The notes below the pieces were generated by a model. That model had not been told where the DNA came from, made no database searches, and was given only the letters and a program-made list of their open reading frames with translations. From an uncultured Flavobacteriaceae bacterium (GTDB lineage Bacteria; Bacteroidota; Bacteroidia; Flavobacteriales; Flavobacteriaceae), in contig CANNAC010000015.1 in assembly GCA_947502495.1 (NCBI GenBank), positions 1 to 51,524 of the forward strand: 51,524 nt of DNA, read 5' to 3'. The translations under genes were made by a program, and so were the position numbers. Below are positions 45,001 through 51,524 of the stretch, one piece after another (the first letter of the stretch is position 1; every line of letters starts with the position of its first letter).

Positions 45001-46240
45001 TTATACCTTTGGTAGCCAAAATGATATTAGAGAATTGGCAGCAAGAAATGGATGGCTAACTCAATATCCAGAATTTAACCAACAGTATACAGAAACACAC
45101 GCAAAGCAATTTGACTATGCAATTAATATGGAGCCGTTCAACGATCTTAAAATTGATATTGTTGGAAATAGAATTTATTCTGAAAATTTAACCGAAAATT
45201 ACAATGTAAATAGTGATTTAGAATATATTCAACTAACACCAAATACCTACGGAAACTTTACTATTTCTACAGCTTTAATTAAAACAGCATTTAATAAGAG
45301 TGATGAAAATGAGTCTAAAACTTTTGAGGACTTTAGAACGAATAGATTGGTGGTTGCAAATAGACTAGCCGAAAAGCATTATGGTGCCGCAGGCTTTAAT
45401 AGAGATGCAGATGGGTATCCTGAAGGATTTGGAAAATCTAGTCAAGCGGTATTATTACCATCCTTTTTGTCTGCTTATCAAGGACAAGACGCAGGTAAAA
45501 CGAAGACTACTGCTTTAAGAGATATACCAATTCCTAACTGGGATTTAAAGTATACCGGTTTTATGAAACTGAATTGGTTTAAAAAACGCTTCAAACGTTT
45601 CTCTTTATCTCATGGTTATCGTTCTGCCTATACTATTAATCAGTTTAGAACAAACTTAGACTATACCGCTCCAGACACATCTGTGGATTATGCAAATCAA
45701 CCTGCAGATGCATTAGATCAATCCGGAGATTTTAAAAATGAGAAATTATATAGTAATATTAACTTAACAGAAATGTTTAGTCCGCTATTTCGTATAGATT
45801 TTGAATCTAAAAGCGCCGTAAAAGTACTTTTAGAAATGAAAAAAGATAGAATGCTTTCTCTAAGTTTTGATAATAACCTGATGACAGAAATTCAAGGTAA
45901 AGAATACATTGTAGGTCTAGGATATAGAATTAAAGATGTAAGAATGAAATCTAAACTTGCAGGACCAAACAAAACGATCATTAGTGATATCAATCTAAAA
46001 GCAGATGTTTCGTTTAGAGATAATAAAACCATAATCCGATATTTAGATTTAGAAAACAATCAAATTACATCAGGGCAATCCTTATGGAGTGGTAAGTTTA
46101 CAGCAGATTATGCCTTTAGTAAAAACCTAACTGGAATTTTCTATTTTGATTATACTTTTTCAGAATATGCAATATCTACAGCATTCCCACAAACCACGAT
46201 TAGATCTGGTTTAACATTAAGATATAATTTTGGTAATTAA
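39032..46240 (+). CDS. sprA: Type IX secretion translocon / gliding motility protein SprA (SOV)
   Basis: SprA is the giant outer-membrane beta barrel through which type IX secretion cargo crosses, needed for gliding in Flavobacterium. The 2402 residues fit the family's usual size. A signal sequence is visible (LFTTVAVLLSFVAWSQ). Long alternating beta-strand segments run to a C-terminal aromatic end, RSGLTLRYNFGN, expected for an outer-membrane barrel. Internal segments include SYIDDFEGSQSAIDLKSASSW and GEIWFNELRLAEMDNEGGWA, which I recall as family-typical. The start is TTG at 39032, 6 bp after ruvA; no ATG lies before the signal core. It would export the sorting-domain protein at 6486. Confidence 0.95.
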   Translation: MNTTNSKSVKAIQKQLFTTVAVLLSFVAWSQEPTPQDSTSTGYSLGNLQMPNPTSIVSQYTYDPATDRYFYTETVGTFNINYPVILTPREFQELVAKENSRSYYKQKIDAFDGKKEGSEEEQKNLLPEFYVNSGLFETIFGSNTIEVVPQGSVEMDLGVLFTKQDNPSFSPRNRSNFTFDFDQRISLSLLGKVGTRLQVTANYDTESTFDFQNLVKLEYTPTEDDIIQKIEVGNVSMPLNSSLITGAQSLFGVKTQLQFGRTTITAVYSEQKSDTKTVVAQGGGTLEEFDFYARDYDENRHFFLAHYFRDNYDAALNNYPFINTQVQITRIEAWITNRSNNTENVRNIVGLQDLGETARVGSAVAVTGGPNAYPDNDNNAFDPTNIGGAGSQLNDLIRDIATVQSGISVPGVTEGADYAKLENARKLTENQEYTLNTQLGYISLNQRLNSDEVLAVAFQFTVAGQVYQVGEFANDGVDATGVSTDTDGNVTAVTNNNLVLKLLKSPITSTSQPIWDLMMKNIYDTGAYQLSQEDFKLNIFYNEGSPVNFITPVSGTAFPTFDANTTITTDDSEITETPLIRLFHLDKLNYNNDPQVGGDGFFDFVSGTTVIPQNGKIVFTKVEPFGEYLFDVLALGGEDYDMTTSYNGNQAKYVYDVLYKETKTAALEEVEKNKFQITGRYTSSGSGGISIGAFNVPRGSVVVTAGGRVLVEGIDYTVNYQIGTVQILDEALKASNTPIQVSTENNSIFGQTSKRFFGLNVEHKFNENFVIGATYIGLKERPITQKANYNSEPINNQIYGFNVNYSTEVPFLTRLVNKLPNIDTDVPSNFSIRGEVAALRPGSPSGTDFGGEATSYIDDFEGSQSAIDLKSASSWYLSSRPIRVDDTDVFDVQNITNGYGRAMLNWYHVDPIFYSSRRPDGISDDDMSGLYTSRVFINELFPQQDIAQGQTTVLNTLDLAYYPAERGPYNFQTNDIDIPSGTLTAPQDSWAGISRQLTSTDFEQANVEYIEFWLQDPFQENAANPGGKLVFNLGNISEDVVKDGRKLYENGLPKDGDVSVFTQTDWGSVVPLNQSLIYAFDSTGDERTNQDVGYDGYDDIEEKLLSPSLDYQNLTDPSNDNYSYFLNTDGDVFDRYKKYNNVEGNSPDTFSDTNRGSTTQPDVEDINRDNTMNTIDSYYEYELDITPSDLNLNNPYIVDIKDSETRQLPNGQSVVPVWYQFRVPVSDFTNDVGGIADLRSIRFARMYVKDFSEATVFRFGSLDLVRSEWRRYSQTLDEDLGDPDLDVNTDFSIGVISTLENDGDYQSPPGVDAEELYNNNTVIRQNEQALVVNVCDLESHDARAVYKNINVDMRQYKHLKMFMHAEVGEDMSILDDGDLIGFIRMGNDLSQNYYQIEVPLTVSTGTSRSDLWPEFNDLDVDLSVLQQIKAKAISDNFSATQATFYDVVDGVLSENSVPEFSQYTIGQQRVAIFGNPNFGDIRSLMVGVKNADDRTSKCGEIWFNELRLAEMDNEGGWATVISADGNIADFANVSATGRYSTSGFGSIEQGPQERSLEDVQQYDVVTNVNAGQLLPKKWGIQIPFNYGQGEESITPKYDQLYEDIELQTRIDAAETSAEKETIKEQSQTYTKRKNISFIGVRKNRTTEKKPQFYDVENLTLSYSYNKVEHRDFEIERSLDQQVRTGASYAYNFAPFSIEPFKKNDSLFTGKYWKILKDFNFNPLPSSFTVNSDFNRQFNKQKFRDVDLTGDNIGLEELFRRNYTYDFQYTVNFNVTKSLSFDYTSSSNKIVRNYYIDDELNGRQDPELTVWDGFFDFGDPNRQYQKLGLNYKLPINKIPTFSFIDATYTYSGEFQWQKGSDLYGDIEYVDTDGGGLTGTYDLGNSISNANQHNINASLDMNKLYKYLGISKKKSRKNTSTARPSRATPPGAGEKAKKPVKVKKPSKLANFGIGVVTSVKRIQLNYNESNGTYLPGYTQTPGFAGTLKPTVGYTFGSQNDIRELAARNGWLTQYPEFNQQYTETHAKQFDYAINMEPFNDLKIDIVGNRIYSENLTENYNVNSDLEYIQLTPNTYGNFTISTALIKTAFNKSDENESKTFEDFRTNRLVVANRLAEKHYGAAGFNRDADGYPEGFGKSSQAVLLPSFLSAYQGQDAGKTKTTALRDIPIPNWDLKYTGFMKLNWFKKRFKRFSLSHGYRSAYTINQFRTNLDYTAPDTSVDYANQPADALDQSGDFKNEKLYSNINLTEMFSPLFRIDFESKSAVKVLLEMKKDRMLSLSFDNNLMTEIQGKEYIVGLGYRIKDVRMKSKLAGPNKTIISDINLKADVSFRDNKTIIRYLDLENNQITSGQSLWSGKFTADYAFSKNLTGIFYFDYTFSEYAISTAFPQTTIRSGLTLRYNFGN

Positions 46241-46266
46241 AAGTTTAAAATTAAAGGACAATTAAA

Positions 46267-46274
46267 TACATTTG
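46267..46274 (+). promoter_or_regulatory. Candidate -7 element of gcvH
   Basis: TACATTTG fits TAnnTTTG and lies 26 bp before the gcvH ATG. No -33 TTG is seen at the right distance, so read-through from sprA is equally possible. Confidence 0.4.
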
Positions 46275-46300
46275 CGAATAACAAATAATTAAAATAAAAA

Positions 46301-46681
46301 ATGAACATTCCAGCAGAATTAAAATATACTAAAGATCACGAGTGGATCAAAATAGAAGGTGATGTAGCAACCATAGGAATTACAGATTTCGCACAAAGCG
46401 AATTAGGTGACATTGTTTATGTGGAAGTAGAAACTGTAGACGAAACACTAGAGGCAGAGGAGATTTTTGGAACTGTAGAAGCTGTGAAAACGGTTTCTGA
46501 TTTATTTTTACCATTATCTGGAGAAATTACAGCCTTTAACGAAGCTTTAGAAGACGAGCCAGAAAAAGTGAATTCAGATCCTTATGGAGATGGTTGGATG
46601 ATAAAAATGAAATGTTCTGATCTATCACAAGTAGAAGGTCTGTTGTCTGCTGAAGATTATAAAGCGTTAATAAGTGCTTAG
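46301..46681 (+). CDS. gcvH: Glycine cleavage system H protein
   Basis: GcvH is the lipoyl carrier that shuttles the aminomethyl group between P, T and L proteins of glycine cleavage. The 126-residue protein is full length: YTKDHEWIKIEGDVATIGIT at the start, then the lipoylation hairpin FGTVEAVKTVSDLFLP with the acceptor Lys63, and the C-terminal NSDPYGDGWMIKMK. The other glycine cleavage genes are not nearby. It sits alone between secretion and TonB genes. The next gene starts within its last codons. Confidence 0.97.
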   Translation: MNIPAELKYTKDHEWIKIEGDVATIGITDFAQSELGDIVYVEVETVDETLEAEEIFGTVEAVKTVSDLFLPLSGEITAFNEALEDEPEKVNSDPYGDGWMIKMKCSDLSQVEGLLSAEDYKALISA

Positions 46682-47048
46682 AAAATATGCATTTGGAATT
46701 ACCTTGTGCTATACTACTGCATTAACAATAGCTAGTCTTATTCATGTTTCTGGTTTGCCAGAGATTAATTATTCAAACACAGATAAGATATTTCATTTTA
46801 TTGCTTACAGTGGTTTATCCTGGTTTTGGTTTCAAGCATTTTATAATAAATTTAAGTGGCCTTTCCATAAAGCATTGTTAGTTTCTGCAATTGTTTCTGT
46901 AATCTTTGGTATAATTATTGAAGTATTACAAGGTATACTCACCGATACTAGAGTTGCAGATAATAATGATATTTTAGCTAACACATTGGGAGTAGGCGTA
47001 ACAGTTGCCGTTTTATTGCTATTTAAGAAAACAGAAGTTAAAAAATAA
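46674..47048 (+). CDS. VanZ-like small membrane protein
   Basis: This 124-residue integral membrane protein has four predicted helices and the VanZ-like pattern: DKIFHFIAYSGLSWFWFQAF near 36-55, and FGIIIEVLQGILTDTRVADNNDILANTLG near 81-109. VanZ gives low-level teicoplanin resistance in enterococci, but the function of chromosomal relatives is unknown. The start is a GTG at 46674 that overlaps the last eight bases of gcvH, so translation is coupled. No ATG is available before the first helix. Confidence 0.85.
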   Translation: MLRKYAFGITLCYTTALTIASLIHVSGLPEINYSNTDKIFHFIAYSGLSWFWFQAFYNKFKWPFHKALLVSAIVSVIFGIIIEVLQGILTDTRVADNNDILANTLGVGVTVAVLLLFKKTEVKK

Positions 47049-47109
47049 TAAACCCTTGCTTATTTGCCAAATAAATGGTTATTTTAGCAACAAGTAAAAA
47101 CATATAATC

Positions 47110-47838
47110 ATGGAACTTAAGAAAAATCCTAAAGCAAACGTTGGTAGAAATAGTAGTCTATACTTTTTAATAGGTTTAGCGTTAATGTTATTTTTAACAA
47201 ATTTTGCGATTAATTATAAAACATACGACAAGTCTGCTATAGATATAGGTCAATTAAATTTAGATGAAGAGTTAGAGGAAGAAGTGCCAATTACGGAACA
47301 AATTCAAACGCCACCACCACCACCACCACCACCTGCAGCTCCAGAAGTTATTGAAATAGTTGAGGATGAAGCGGAAGTGGAAGAAACAGTTATAGAATCT
47401 ACAGAAACAAATCAAGAAGAAGAAATCGTTGAGGTAGAAGAGGTGCAAGAGATTGAAGAAGTAGAAGAAGATATCGAAGTTCCTTTTGCTGTTATTGAAA
47501 ACGTTCCTGTATTTCCAGGATGTGAAGGAGAAGCAAATAACAATGCAAGAAAAAAATGTATGTCTGAAAAAATCAGCAAGTTTGTAAACAAGAAATTTAA
47601 TACAGACTTAGCACAAGATTTAGGATTGAATTCTGGTAAGCACAGAATTAGTATTCAATTTAAAGTAGATAAAAACGGAAATGTTGTTGGTGTACGTGCA
47701 AGAGCACCGCATCCAAAATTAGAGCAAGAAGCTGTAAAAGTTGTAAGTCAATTACCTAAAATGAAACCAGGTATGCAACGTGGTAAAGCAGTAACTGTAC
47801 CTTACGGATTCCCAATATCATTCCAAGTACAAGACTAA
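47110..47838 (+). CDS. Energy transducer TonB (first copy)
   Basis: TonB-type proteins are inner-membrane anchored and pass proton-motive energy to outer-membrane receptors. The 242-residue protein has one N-terminal helix (SLYFLIGLALMLFLTNFAI near 16-34). A Pro run (TPPPPPPPP) and an acidic, Val/Glu-rich periplasmic linker follow. The TonB C-terminal domain is about 135-242 (RISIQFKVDKNGNVVGVRARAPHPKLEQEAVKVVSQLPKMKPGMQRGKAVTVPYGFPISF). Before that domain lies a two-cysteine motif: PVFPGCEG, about ten residues, then KKCMSEKI. It has its own terminator and shares its layout with the next gene. Confidence 0.92.
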   Translation: MELKKNPKANVGRNSSLYFLIGLALMLFLTNFAINYKTYDKSAIDIGQLNLDEELEEEVPITEQIQTPPPPPPPPAAPEVIEIVEDEAEVEETVIESTETNQEEEIVEVEEVQEIEEVEEDIEVPFAVIENVPVFPGCEGEANNNARKKCMSEKISKFVNKKFNTDLAQDLGLNSGKHRISIQFKVDKNGNVVGVRARAPHPKLEQEAVKVVSQLPKMKPGMQRGKAVTVPYGFPISFQVQD

Positions 47839-47865
47839 AAAGAAATATCTTTTTTAATTATATTA

Positions 47866-47896
47866 AAATCCCGCTACAAATAATGTAGCGGGATTT
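47866..47896 (+). terminator. Terminator after the first tonB-like gene
   Basis: A perfect 13-bp stem, 47866-47878 with 47884-47896 (AAATCCCGCTACA and its complement), is followed by TCTTTTTT-type sequence. It makes the two tonB-like genes separate units. Confidence 0.85.
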
Positions 47897-47955
47897 CTTT
47901 TTTGGTATGCTTATTGTGATTTTATCAAAATATTAACATTAAAACCTTTAATATT

Positions 47956-48750
47956 ATGAGAAATTTTAAAAATGCTTACGACCTCAATGACCAAAAAGAG
48001 GAAATCGTAAAAAAATCACAAAAGCATGATGCAAATTTACAAAAAAATGCTACTATTTACTTTCAAATAGGTTTAATTGTGTGTTTGCTGTTTAGCTACG
48101 GACTTCTAGAAATGAAGTTTGAAACCAAACCTTTAGATCTTGGTCATACTATTCCGTTGGATCTGGAGGACGATTTCATTAACGTAAATTTTGTTGTTGA
48201 AGAACCAGTAGTTGTACAAAAGACTGTGGAGAAGTCTACACCATCTCGGTTGATTGATTCGTATACAACGGTTCCAGATGATACACCAGAAACAAAAGTT
48301 ACAGATGTTATTGTAGATCCTCCAAAGTTAGATAATCCTGTAGTTGCAATTGTCGATGTGCCTAGTATAAAACTGCCAGAAGAGCCCGTAACCATTCCGG
48401 TGGATTTTGTAGAGATCGTTCCCGTTTTTCCAGGTTGCGAAAGTGCTTCCACCAATGCAGCGCGTAAAGCATGCATGTCAGAGAAAATTGCGAAGCATAT
48501 TCAGAAAAAGTTTGATACTGATATTGCAGCAGATTTAGGATTAAATGGCCAACAAAAAATTAATGTAATGTTTAAAATTGATCAAAATGGAAACGTTACT
48601 AGTATACAAGCAAGAGCACTACATAAGGAACTTGAAATAGAAGCGAAAGCCGTTATTGGTAAATTACCTCAAATGACTCCAGGAAAACAACATGATAAAA
48701 ATGTTTCCGTTATTTATGGAATTCCTATTACGTTTAGCGTTCAGAATTAA
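47956..48750 (+). CDS. Energy transducer TonB (second copy)
   Basis: The 264-residue protein has the same plan as the gene before it. One N-terminal helix (ATIYFQIGLIVCLLFSYGLLE near 33-53) precedes a Val/Pro/Asp-rich linker without the polyproline run. The same motif PVFPGCESASTNAARKACMS follows, then the TonB C-terminal domain (INVMFKIDQNGNVTSIQARALHKELEIEAKAVIGKLPQMTPGKQHDKNVSVIYGIPITFSV). The two copies are clear tandem paralogs whose linkers have diverged while the C-terminal domains stayed alike. Different receptor sets may be served. A terminator follows. Confidence 0.92.
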   Translation: MRNFKNAYDLNDQKEEIVKKSQKHDANLQKNATIYFQIGLIVCLLFSYGLLEMKFETKPLDLGHTIPLDLEDDFINVNFVVEEPVVVQKTVEKSTPSRLIDSYTTVPDDTPETKVTDVIVDPPKLDNPVVAIVDVPSIKLPEEPVTIPVDFVEIVPVFPGCESASTNAARKACMSEKIAKHIQKKFDTDIAADLGLNGQQKINVMFKIDQNGNVTSIQARALHKELEIEAKAVIGKLPQMTPGKQHDKNVSVIYGIPITFSVQN

Positions 48751-48771
48751 GAACCATATAAAATTTGAATT

Positions 48772-48807
48772 AAAGTCGTTAGTAAGTTCTTATTAACGAC
48801 TTTTTTT
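48772..48807 (+). terminator. Terminator after the second tonB-like gene
   Basis: A stem of about 13 bp, 48772-48784 with 48791-48803 (core AAAGTCGTTA with TAACGACTTT), runs into seven T (48801-48807). Confidence 0.85.
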
Positions 48808-48868
48808 AATTTATAGGATTGTAAAAAAATAGTATCTTACCGCTTTATTAAAAACAGCAAACATAACT

Positions 48869-50956
48869 ATGAAGAAATTCCTCTTTTTACTTCTTCTTAT
48901 TCCATATTTTACATTTTCACAAGAAGATTCTTTTTTCGAAAAGCCTCCGGTTTTTCCTAATTGTGAATCTGTAGAAATAGATGCGCTTCAGAATTGTTTT
49001 GATACCAATGTGTTAAATCATATTTACAATACGTTTAAAACACCAGAAATCGTTTCCGAAGAAAAGTATAGCGGAGAAGTTGTGGTGCTTTTTGAAGTGG
49101 ATAAAGAAGGTGCTTTTCGTGTTATTTATGTAGATGCCATGTATGACGATTTAAAAGACGAAACTACTCGTGTTTTTGATGCGTTACCAAAAATTAAACC
49201 AGGAACTTATAATGGTAAACCAACCTATAAACAGTATTCCCTACCTATTCAAATACCTATTGTAAACCAAACGGTTCCGGCTAAAGCGGTTACAAAGGAA
49301 GTGAAAAAACTATCTATTGAAGATGCTATTAAAACCGAATACGATAGCGTCAATAAGAAATTGGTTCCATACACAAACAAAGAATATACTAGTCAGTTAA
49401 ATATACCTTTTACACATAGTGGTTATGCAAAGTTTGATAGAAATATCAATCTAGTGGGGACTAATAGTCATACCGCATCGAAACCTTTTGTGTATGAAGA
49501 CGTTTCCAAATATTATGATTTTAAAGCAGAAAATGAAGCCTTAAAAAAAGGAAAGGAAACCTTAGTGTCTAGAAAGTTATGGGACGAACATCTCGTGCGC
49601 TATCAAGCAGAAAACTATTGGTTTACTATAGATCCTATTTTTGATTTTGAAGTTGGTAAAGATACCGACGCTGATTTTAGTTCTACCTATAATAATACAA
49701 GAGGAATTAATATTCAAGGAGGATTGGGAGAGAAATTTAGTTTCTATGCTTCGGTTTTTGAAAGTCAGGGACGCTTTGCACAATATTACAACCAGTATGC
49801 GGAATCTATTAAAGCTTCCGATGAAGTTGCTATAATTCCGGGTAGAGGAATTGCGAAACGATTTAAAGACGATTCTTATGATTATCCGGTTGCGGAAGCA
49901 TATTTATCCTATGCACCTACCGATTTTTTAAACGTGCAATTTGGTCATGGTAAAAACTTTATTGGCGATGGATATCGTTCCTTATTTTTAAGTGATGTTG
50001 CTAGTCCTTCTACATTTTTTAAGATTAATACTAAATTCTGGAAAATTAAATATACTAACACTTGGATGTGGCTAAAGGATGTTACACCAGCTGGAACAGA
50101 CGAAGATGGTGCCTATCTAAGTAAATACATGGCAACGCACTTTTTAAGTTGGAATGCCACAAAGCGTTTAAATATTGGTTTTTTTGAATCTATAGTTTGG
50201 GCAAAATCACAAAACAGAGGTTTTGATGTGAATTACTTGAACCCCATTATATTTTATCGTGCTATTGAGTTTGAAACCGGACAAGACGCAGGAAATGCAA
50301 TTATGGGTTTATCAGCAAAATATAAAATTAACGATAACATCAATGCGTACAGTCAGTTTGTATTAGATGAGTTCTCGTTAAGCGATATTACTGGAGGCGA
50401 AAAAAGCTGGAAAAACAAATTTGGTTACCAATTAGGTCTAAAGTATTACAATGCGTTTAAGGTAGATAACCTTCTATTACAAGCAGAATACAATAGAGTA
50501 CGACCATATACCTATTCCCATAACACTACTTTTTTAAACTACGGGCATAACAATCAGTCTATGGCGCATCTTTGGGGAGCAAATTTTAGTGAATTAGTAC
50601 TTATTGGGCGTTACAACTACAAACGTTGGTTTGCAAATGCTAAAATGGTTTTAGGTTCTCGCGGATTAGATTTTGATAACGCGATTAGCTACGGTAGTAA
50701 TATTTATGAAAGCTATAACGATAGACCTGGTGATACAGGAATTACGGTGGCACAAGGAAACAAAACCAAAACGTTTTATACCAACCTACAGGCAGGTTAC
50801 TTAATAAATCCGGCTACAAACCTGAAAATATTTGCAGATATAAGTGTGAGAGATTTTAACCCGGAAGCACAAACAACCACTACGTTTAAGAATAATACCG
50901 TATGGTTTAATTTCGGGATTAGAACCGACTTATTTAACTGGTATTTTGATTTGTAA
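48869..50956 (+). CDS. remB: RemB-like gliding-associated outer-membrane protein with N-terminal TonB_C-like domain
   Basis: The 695-residue protein has a signal peptide (KKFLFLLLLIPYFTFSQ). Residues 25-130 are a TonB C-terminal-like domain (PPVFPNCES; GEVVVLFEVDKEGAFRVIYVDAMYDDLKDETTRVFDALPKIKPGTYNGKPTYKQYSLPIQI). Residues about 190-695 form a beta barrel of the Wzi/capsule-assembly type (FLNVQFGHGKNFIGDGYRSLFLSDVASPSTFFKI), ending NFGIRTDLFNWYFDL. Sequence plan and the neighbourhood sprA-gcvH-vanZ-tonB fit RemB, a protein implicated in Flavobacterium johnsoniae motility. Its molecular role is unresolved. The symbol is given by resemblance and synteny. Confidence 0.8.
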   Translation: MKKFLFLLLLIPYFTFSQEDSFFEKPPVFPNCESVEIDALQNCFDTNVLNHIYNTFKTPEIVSEEKYSGEVVVLFEVDKEGAFRVIYVDAMYDDLKDETTRVFDALPKIKPGTYNGKPTYKQYSLPIQIPIVNQTVPAKAVTKEVKKLSIEDAIKTEYDSVNKKLVPYTNKEYTSQLNIPFTHSGYAKFDRNINLVGTNSHTASKPFVYEDVSKYYDFKAENEALKKGKETLVSRKLWDEHLVRYQAENYWFTIDPIFDFEVGKDTDADFSSTYNNTRGINIQGGLGEKFSFYASVFESQGRFAQYYNQYAESIKASDEVAIIPGRGIAKRFKDDSYDYPVAEAYLSYAPTDFLNVQFGHGKNFIGDGYRSLFLSDVASPSTFFKINTKFWKIKYTNTWMWLKDVTPAGTDEDGAYLSKYMATHFLSWNATKRLNIGFFESIVWAKSQNRGFDVNYLNPIIFYRAIEFETGQDAGNAIMGLSAKYKINDNINAYSQFVLDEFSLSDITGGEKSWKNKFGYQLGLKYYNAFKVDNLLLQAEYNRVRPYTYSHNTTFLNYGHNNQSMAHLWGANFSELVLIGRYNYKRWFANAKMVLGSRGLDFDNAISYGSNIYESYNDRPGDTGITVAQGNKTKTFYTNLQAGYLINPATNLKIFADISVRDFNPEAQTTTTFKNNTVWFNFGIRTDLFNWYFDL

Positions 50957-50960
50957 TCAA

Positions 50961-50980
50961 ATTCCTGCGAAGGCAGGAAT
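50961..50980. repeat. REP-like hairpin after remB
   Basis: ATTCCTGC (50961-50968) and GCAGGAAT (50973-50980) form an 8-bp stem with a GAAG loop. It resembles the GATTCC-type remnant at 19846 in its outer bases and is of a kind common between flavobacterial genes, from memory. Confidence 0.55.
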
Positions 50981-51110
50981 CTCATAGTTATGCATTTCGT
51001 TTTATTACAACTACATCCTATAAATTAGTTCGTTTTACGGTTTTACCATAACGCTTTTTGTTGTTATTCGATGAACTACACCAATTCTTGAAAAATCCCT
51101 AGGTAAATTC

Positions 51111-51125
51111 TTTTTTTTTTTTTTT
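51111..51125. repeat. Homopolymer of 15 T
   Basis: This is an uninterrupted run of 15 T on the plus strand, the longest homopolymer noticed in the window, 165 bp before the last gene. Such tracts are prone to slipped-strand length changes. Confidence 0.8.
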
Positions 51126-51242
51126 CATATTTGAGTAATAATTATTTGGGCTTAATAAATAGACGTAATTAAAAGCTAAAATGTATTGTTAACTTTCCCT
51201 AAGAAATATAATTAATGGTAAATAAACAAAAGCATCTCGTTT

Positions 51243-51273
51243 TTGTTTAACAAACTATTGTTTAATATATTTA
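51243..51273 (+). promoter_or_regulatory. Candidate promoter of the last gene
   Basis: TTG at 51243-51245 and TATATTTA at 51266-51273 are 20 nt apart, one mismatch from the consensus. The ATG at 51291 follows 17 bp later. Confidence 0.4.
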
Positions 51274-51290
51274 AAAATTACTAATAAAAA

Positions 51291-51524
51291 ATGAAAAGCA
51301 TTTTAAAAACAAACATTAAGATTATAGTGCTCTTTTTTGCATTAACTTTGGTTAATTGTGAGAAGGAGGATGTAGAGCAAACTAATTCCTTCACGGAATT
51401 AGGGTTTACAGTTAAAGAATATTCTTTTAAAGCAGCTAATGAAAAACTAAAATTTAAGGAAGCATATTCTAAAGTAATAAATGGAAATACGCACCCTGAA
51501 AACCAAAACAGTAAAGAGAGAAGT
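51291..51524 (+). CDS. Partial lipoprotein gene, runs off the window
   Basis: From the ATG at 51291 the frame stays open for 78 codons to the window end. The N-terminus KSILKTNIKIIVLFFALTLVNC is a lipoprotein-type signal with Cys23, followed by an acidic EKEDVEQTN tether. The visible mature part (FTELGFTVKEYSFKAANEKLKFKEAYSKVI) is charged and helical and not recognised. Large Bacteroidota lipoproteins, some of them surface or toxin-like, often begin this way, but the rest is needed to say more. Confidence 0.75.
   Translation, partial: MKSILKTNIKIIVLFFALTLVNCEKEDVEQTNSFTELGFTVKEYSFKAANEKLKFKEAYSKVINGNTHPENQNSKERS

Larger units (their letters stand above)
50957..51290. other. 334-bp gene-free region between remB and the last gene
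   Basis: No ORF of note is present. It holds a REP-like hairpin (50961-50980), a run of 15 T (51111-51125) and a candidate promoter (51243-51273). No convincing terminator for remB is seen unless the hairpin serves, and it lacks a T tract. Confidence 0.5.

Noticed and set aside
47110-48750. Tandem tonB-like genes as assembly duplication
   Set aside because: Linkers, N-termini and DNA differ clearly. They are diverged paralogs with separate terminators.
1-51524. CRISPR array, tRNA, rRNA, transposase or integrase genes
   Set aside because: I saw no regularly spaced repeats, no T-loop-like tRNA ends and no transposase or recombinase protein in any frame.

Overview
The window comes from an A+T-rich genome of the family Flavobacteriaceae (Bacteroidota). 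The evidence is gene content and signals: a 2402-residue SprA (type IX secretion and gliding translocon), RemB, a protein with a type IX secretion C-terminal domain, an Alternative Complex III operon fused to an aa3-type oxidase, TonB-dependent transport, and flavobacterial promoters of the TTG-N19/20-TAnnTTTG type. No rRNA, tRNA, CRISPR array, insertion sequence or prophage was seen. Genus and species cannot be told from sequence reading alone.

Layout. 1-1.0 kb: a leftward universal stress protein. 1.1-5.8 kb: rimP-nusA-infB, with a terminator-like hairpin inside the short leader. 5.9-7.2 kb: a secreted tail-collar-domain protein and a type IX-sorted protein, bracketed by two terminators with nearly the same stem. 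7.2-7.6 kb: a leftward SPOR-domain protein. 7.8-19.7 kb: actABCDEF-coxB-coxA, a menaquinol-to-oxygen electron transfer supercomplex. 19.9-23.3 kb: ruvB, a cytochrome P450 and queG, with palindromic repeats in the gaps. 23.3-26.8 kb: four unrecognised or weakly recognised exported proteins. They include a secreted protein with a Cys-containing hydrophobic tail and a TraB/PrgY/Tiki-like lipoprotein. This is the best candidate here for something undescribed. 26.9-27.9 kb: a LolA/LppX-like lipoprotein.

27.9-35.9 kb: a sucrose-utilisation locus. A divergent LacI regulator and twin palindromic operators precede a TonB-dependent receptor, a sucrose-type MFS permease, a fructokinase and a GH13 sucrose phosphorylase. 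The inferred route is uptake of intact sucrose, phosphorolysis to glucose-1-phosphate plus fructose, and phosphorylation of the fructose. 36.0-38.3 kb: a malic enzyme fused to a phosphotransacetylase-like domain. 38.4-51.0 kb: ruvA-sprA-gcvH-vanZ-like-tonB-tonB-remB, a secretion and gliding neighbourhood in which three consecutive genes carry the same TonB-C-terminal-like module. 51.0 kb to the end: a repeat, a 15-T tract and the start of a lipoprotein gene cut by the window edge.
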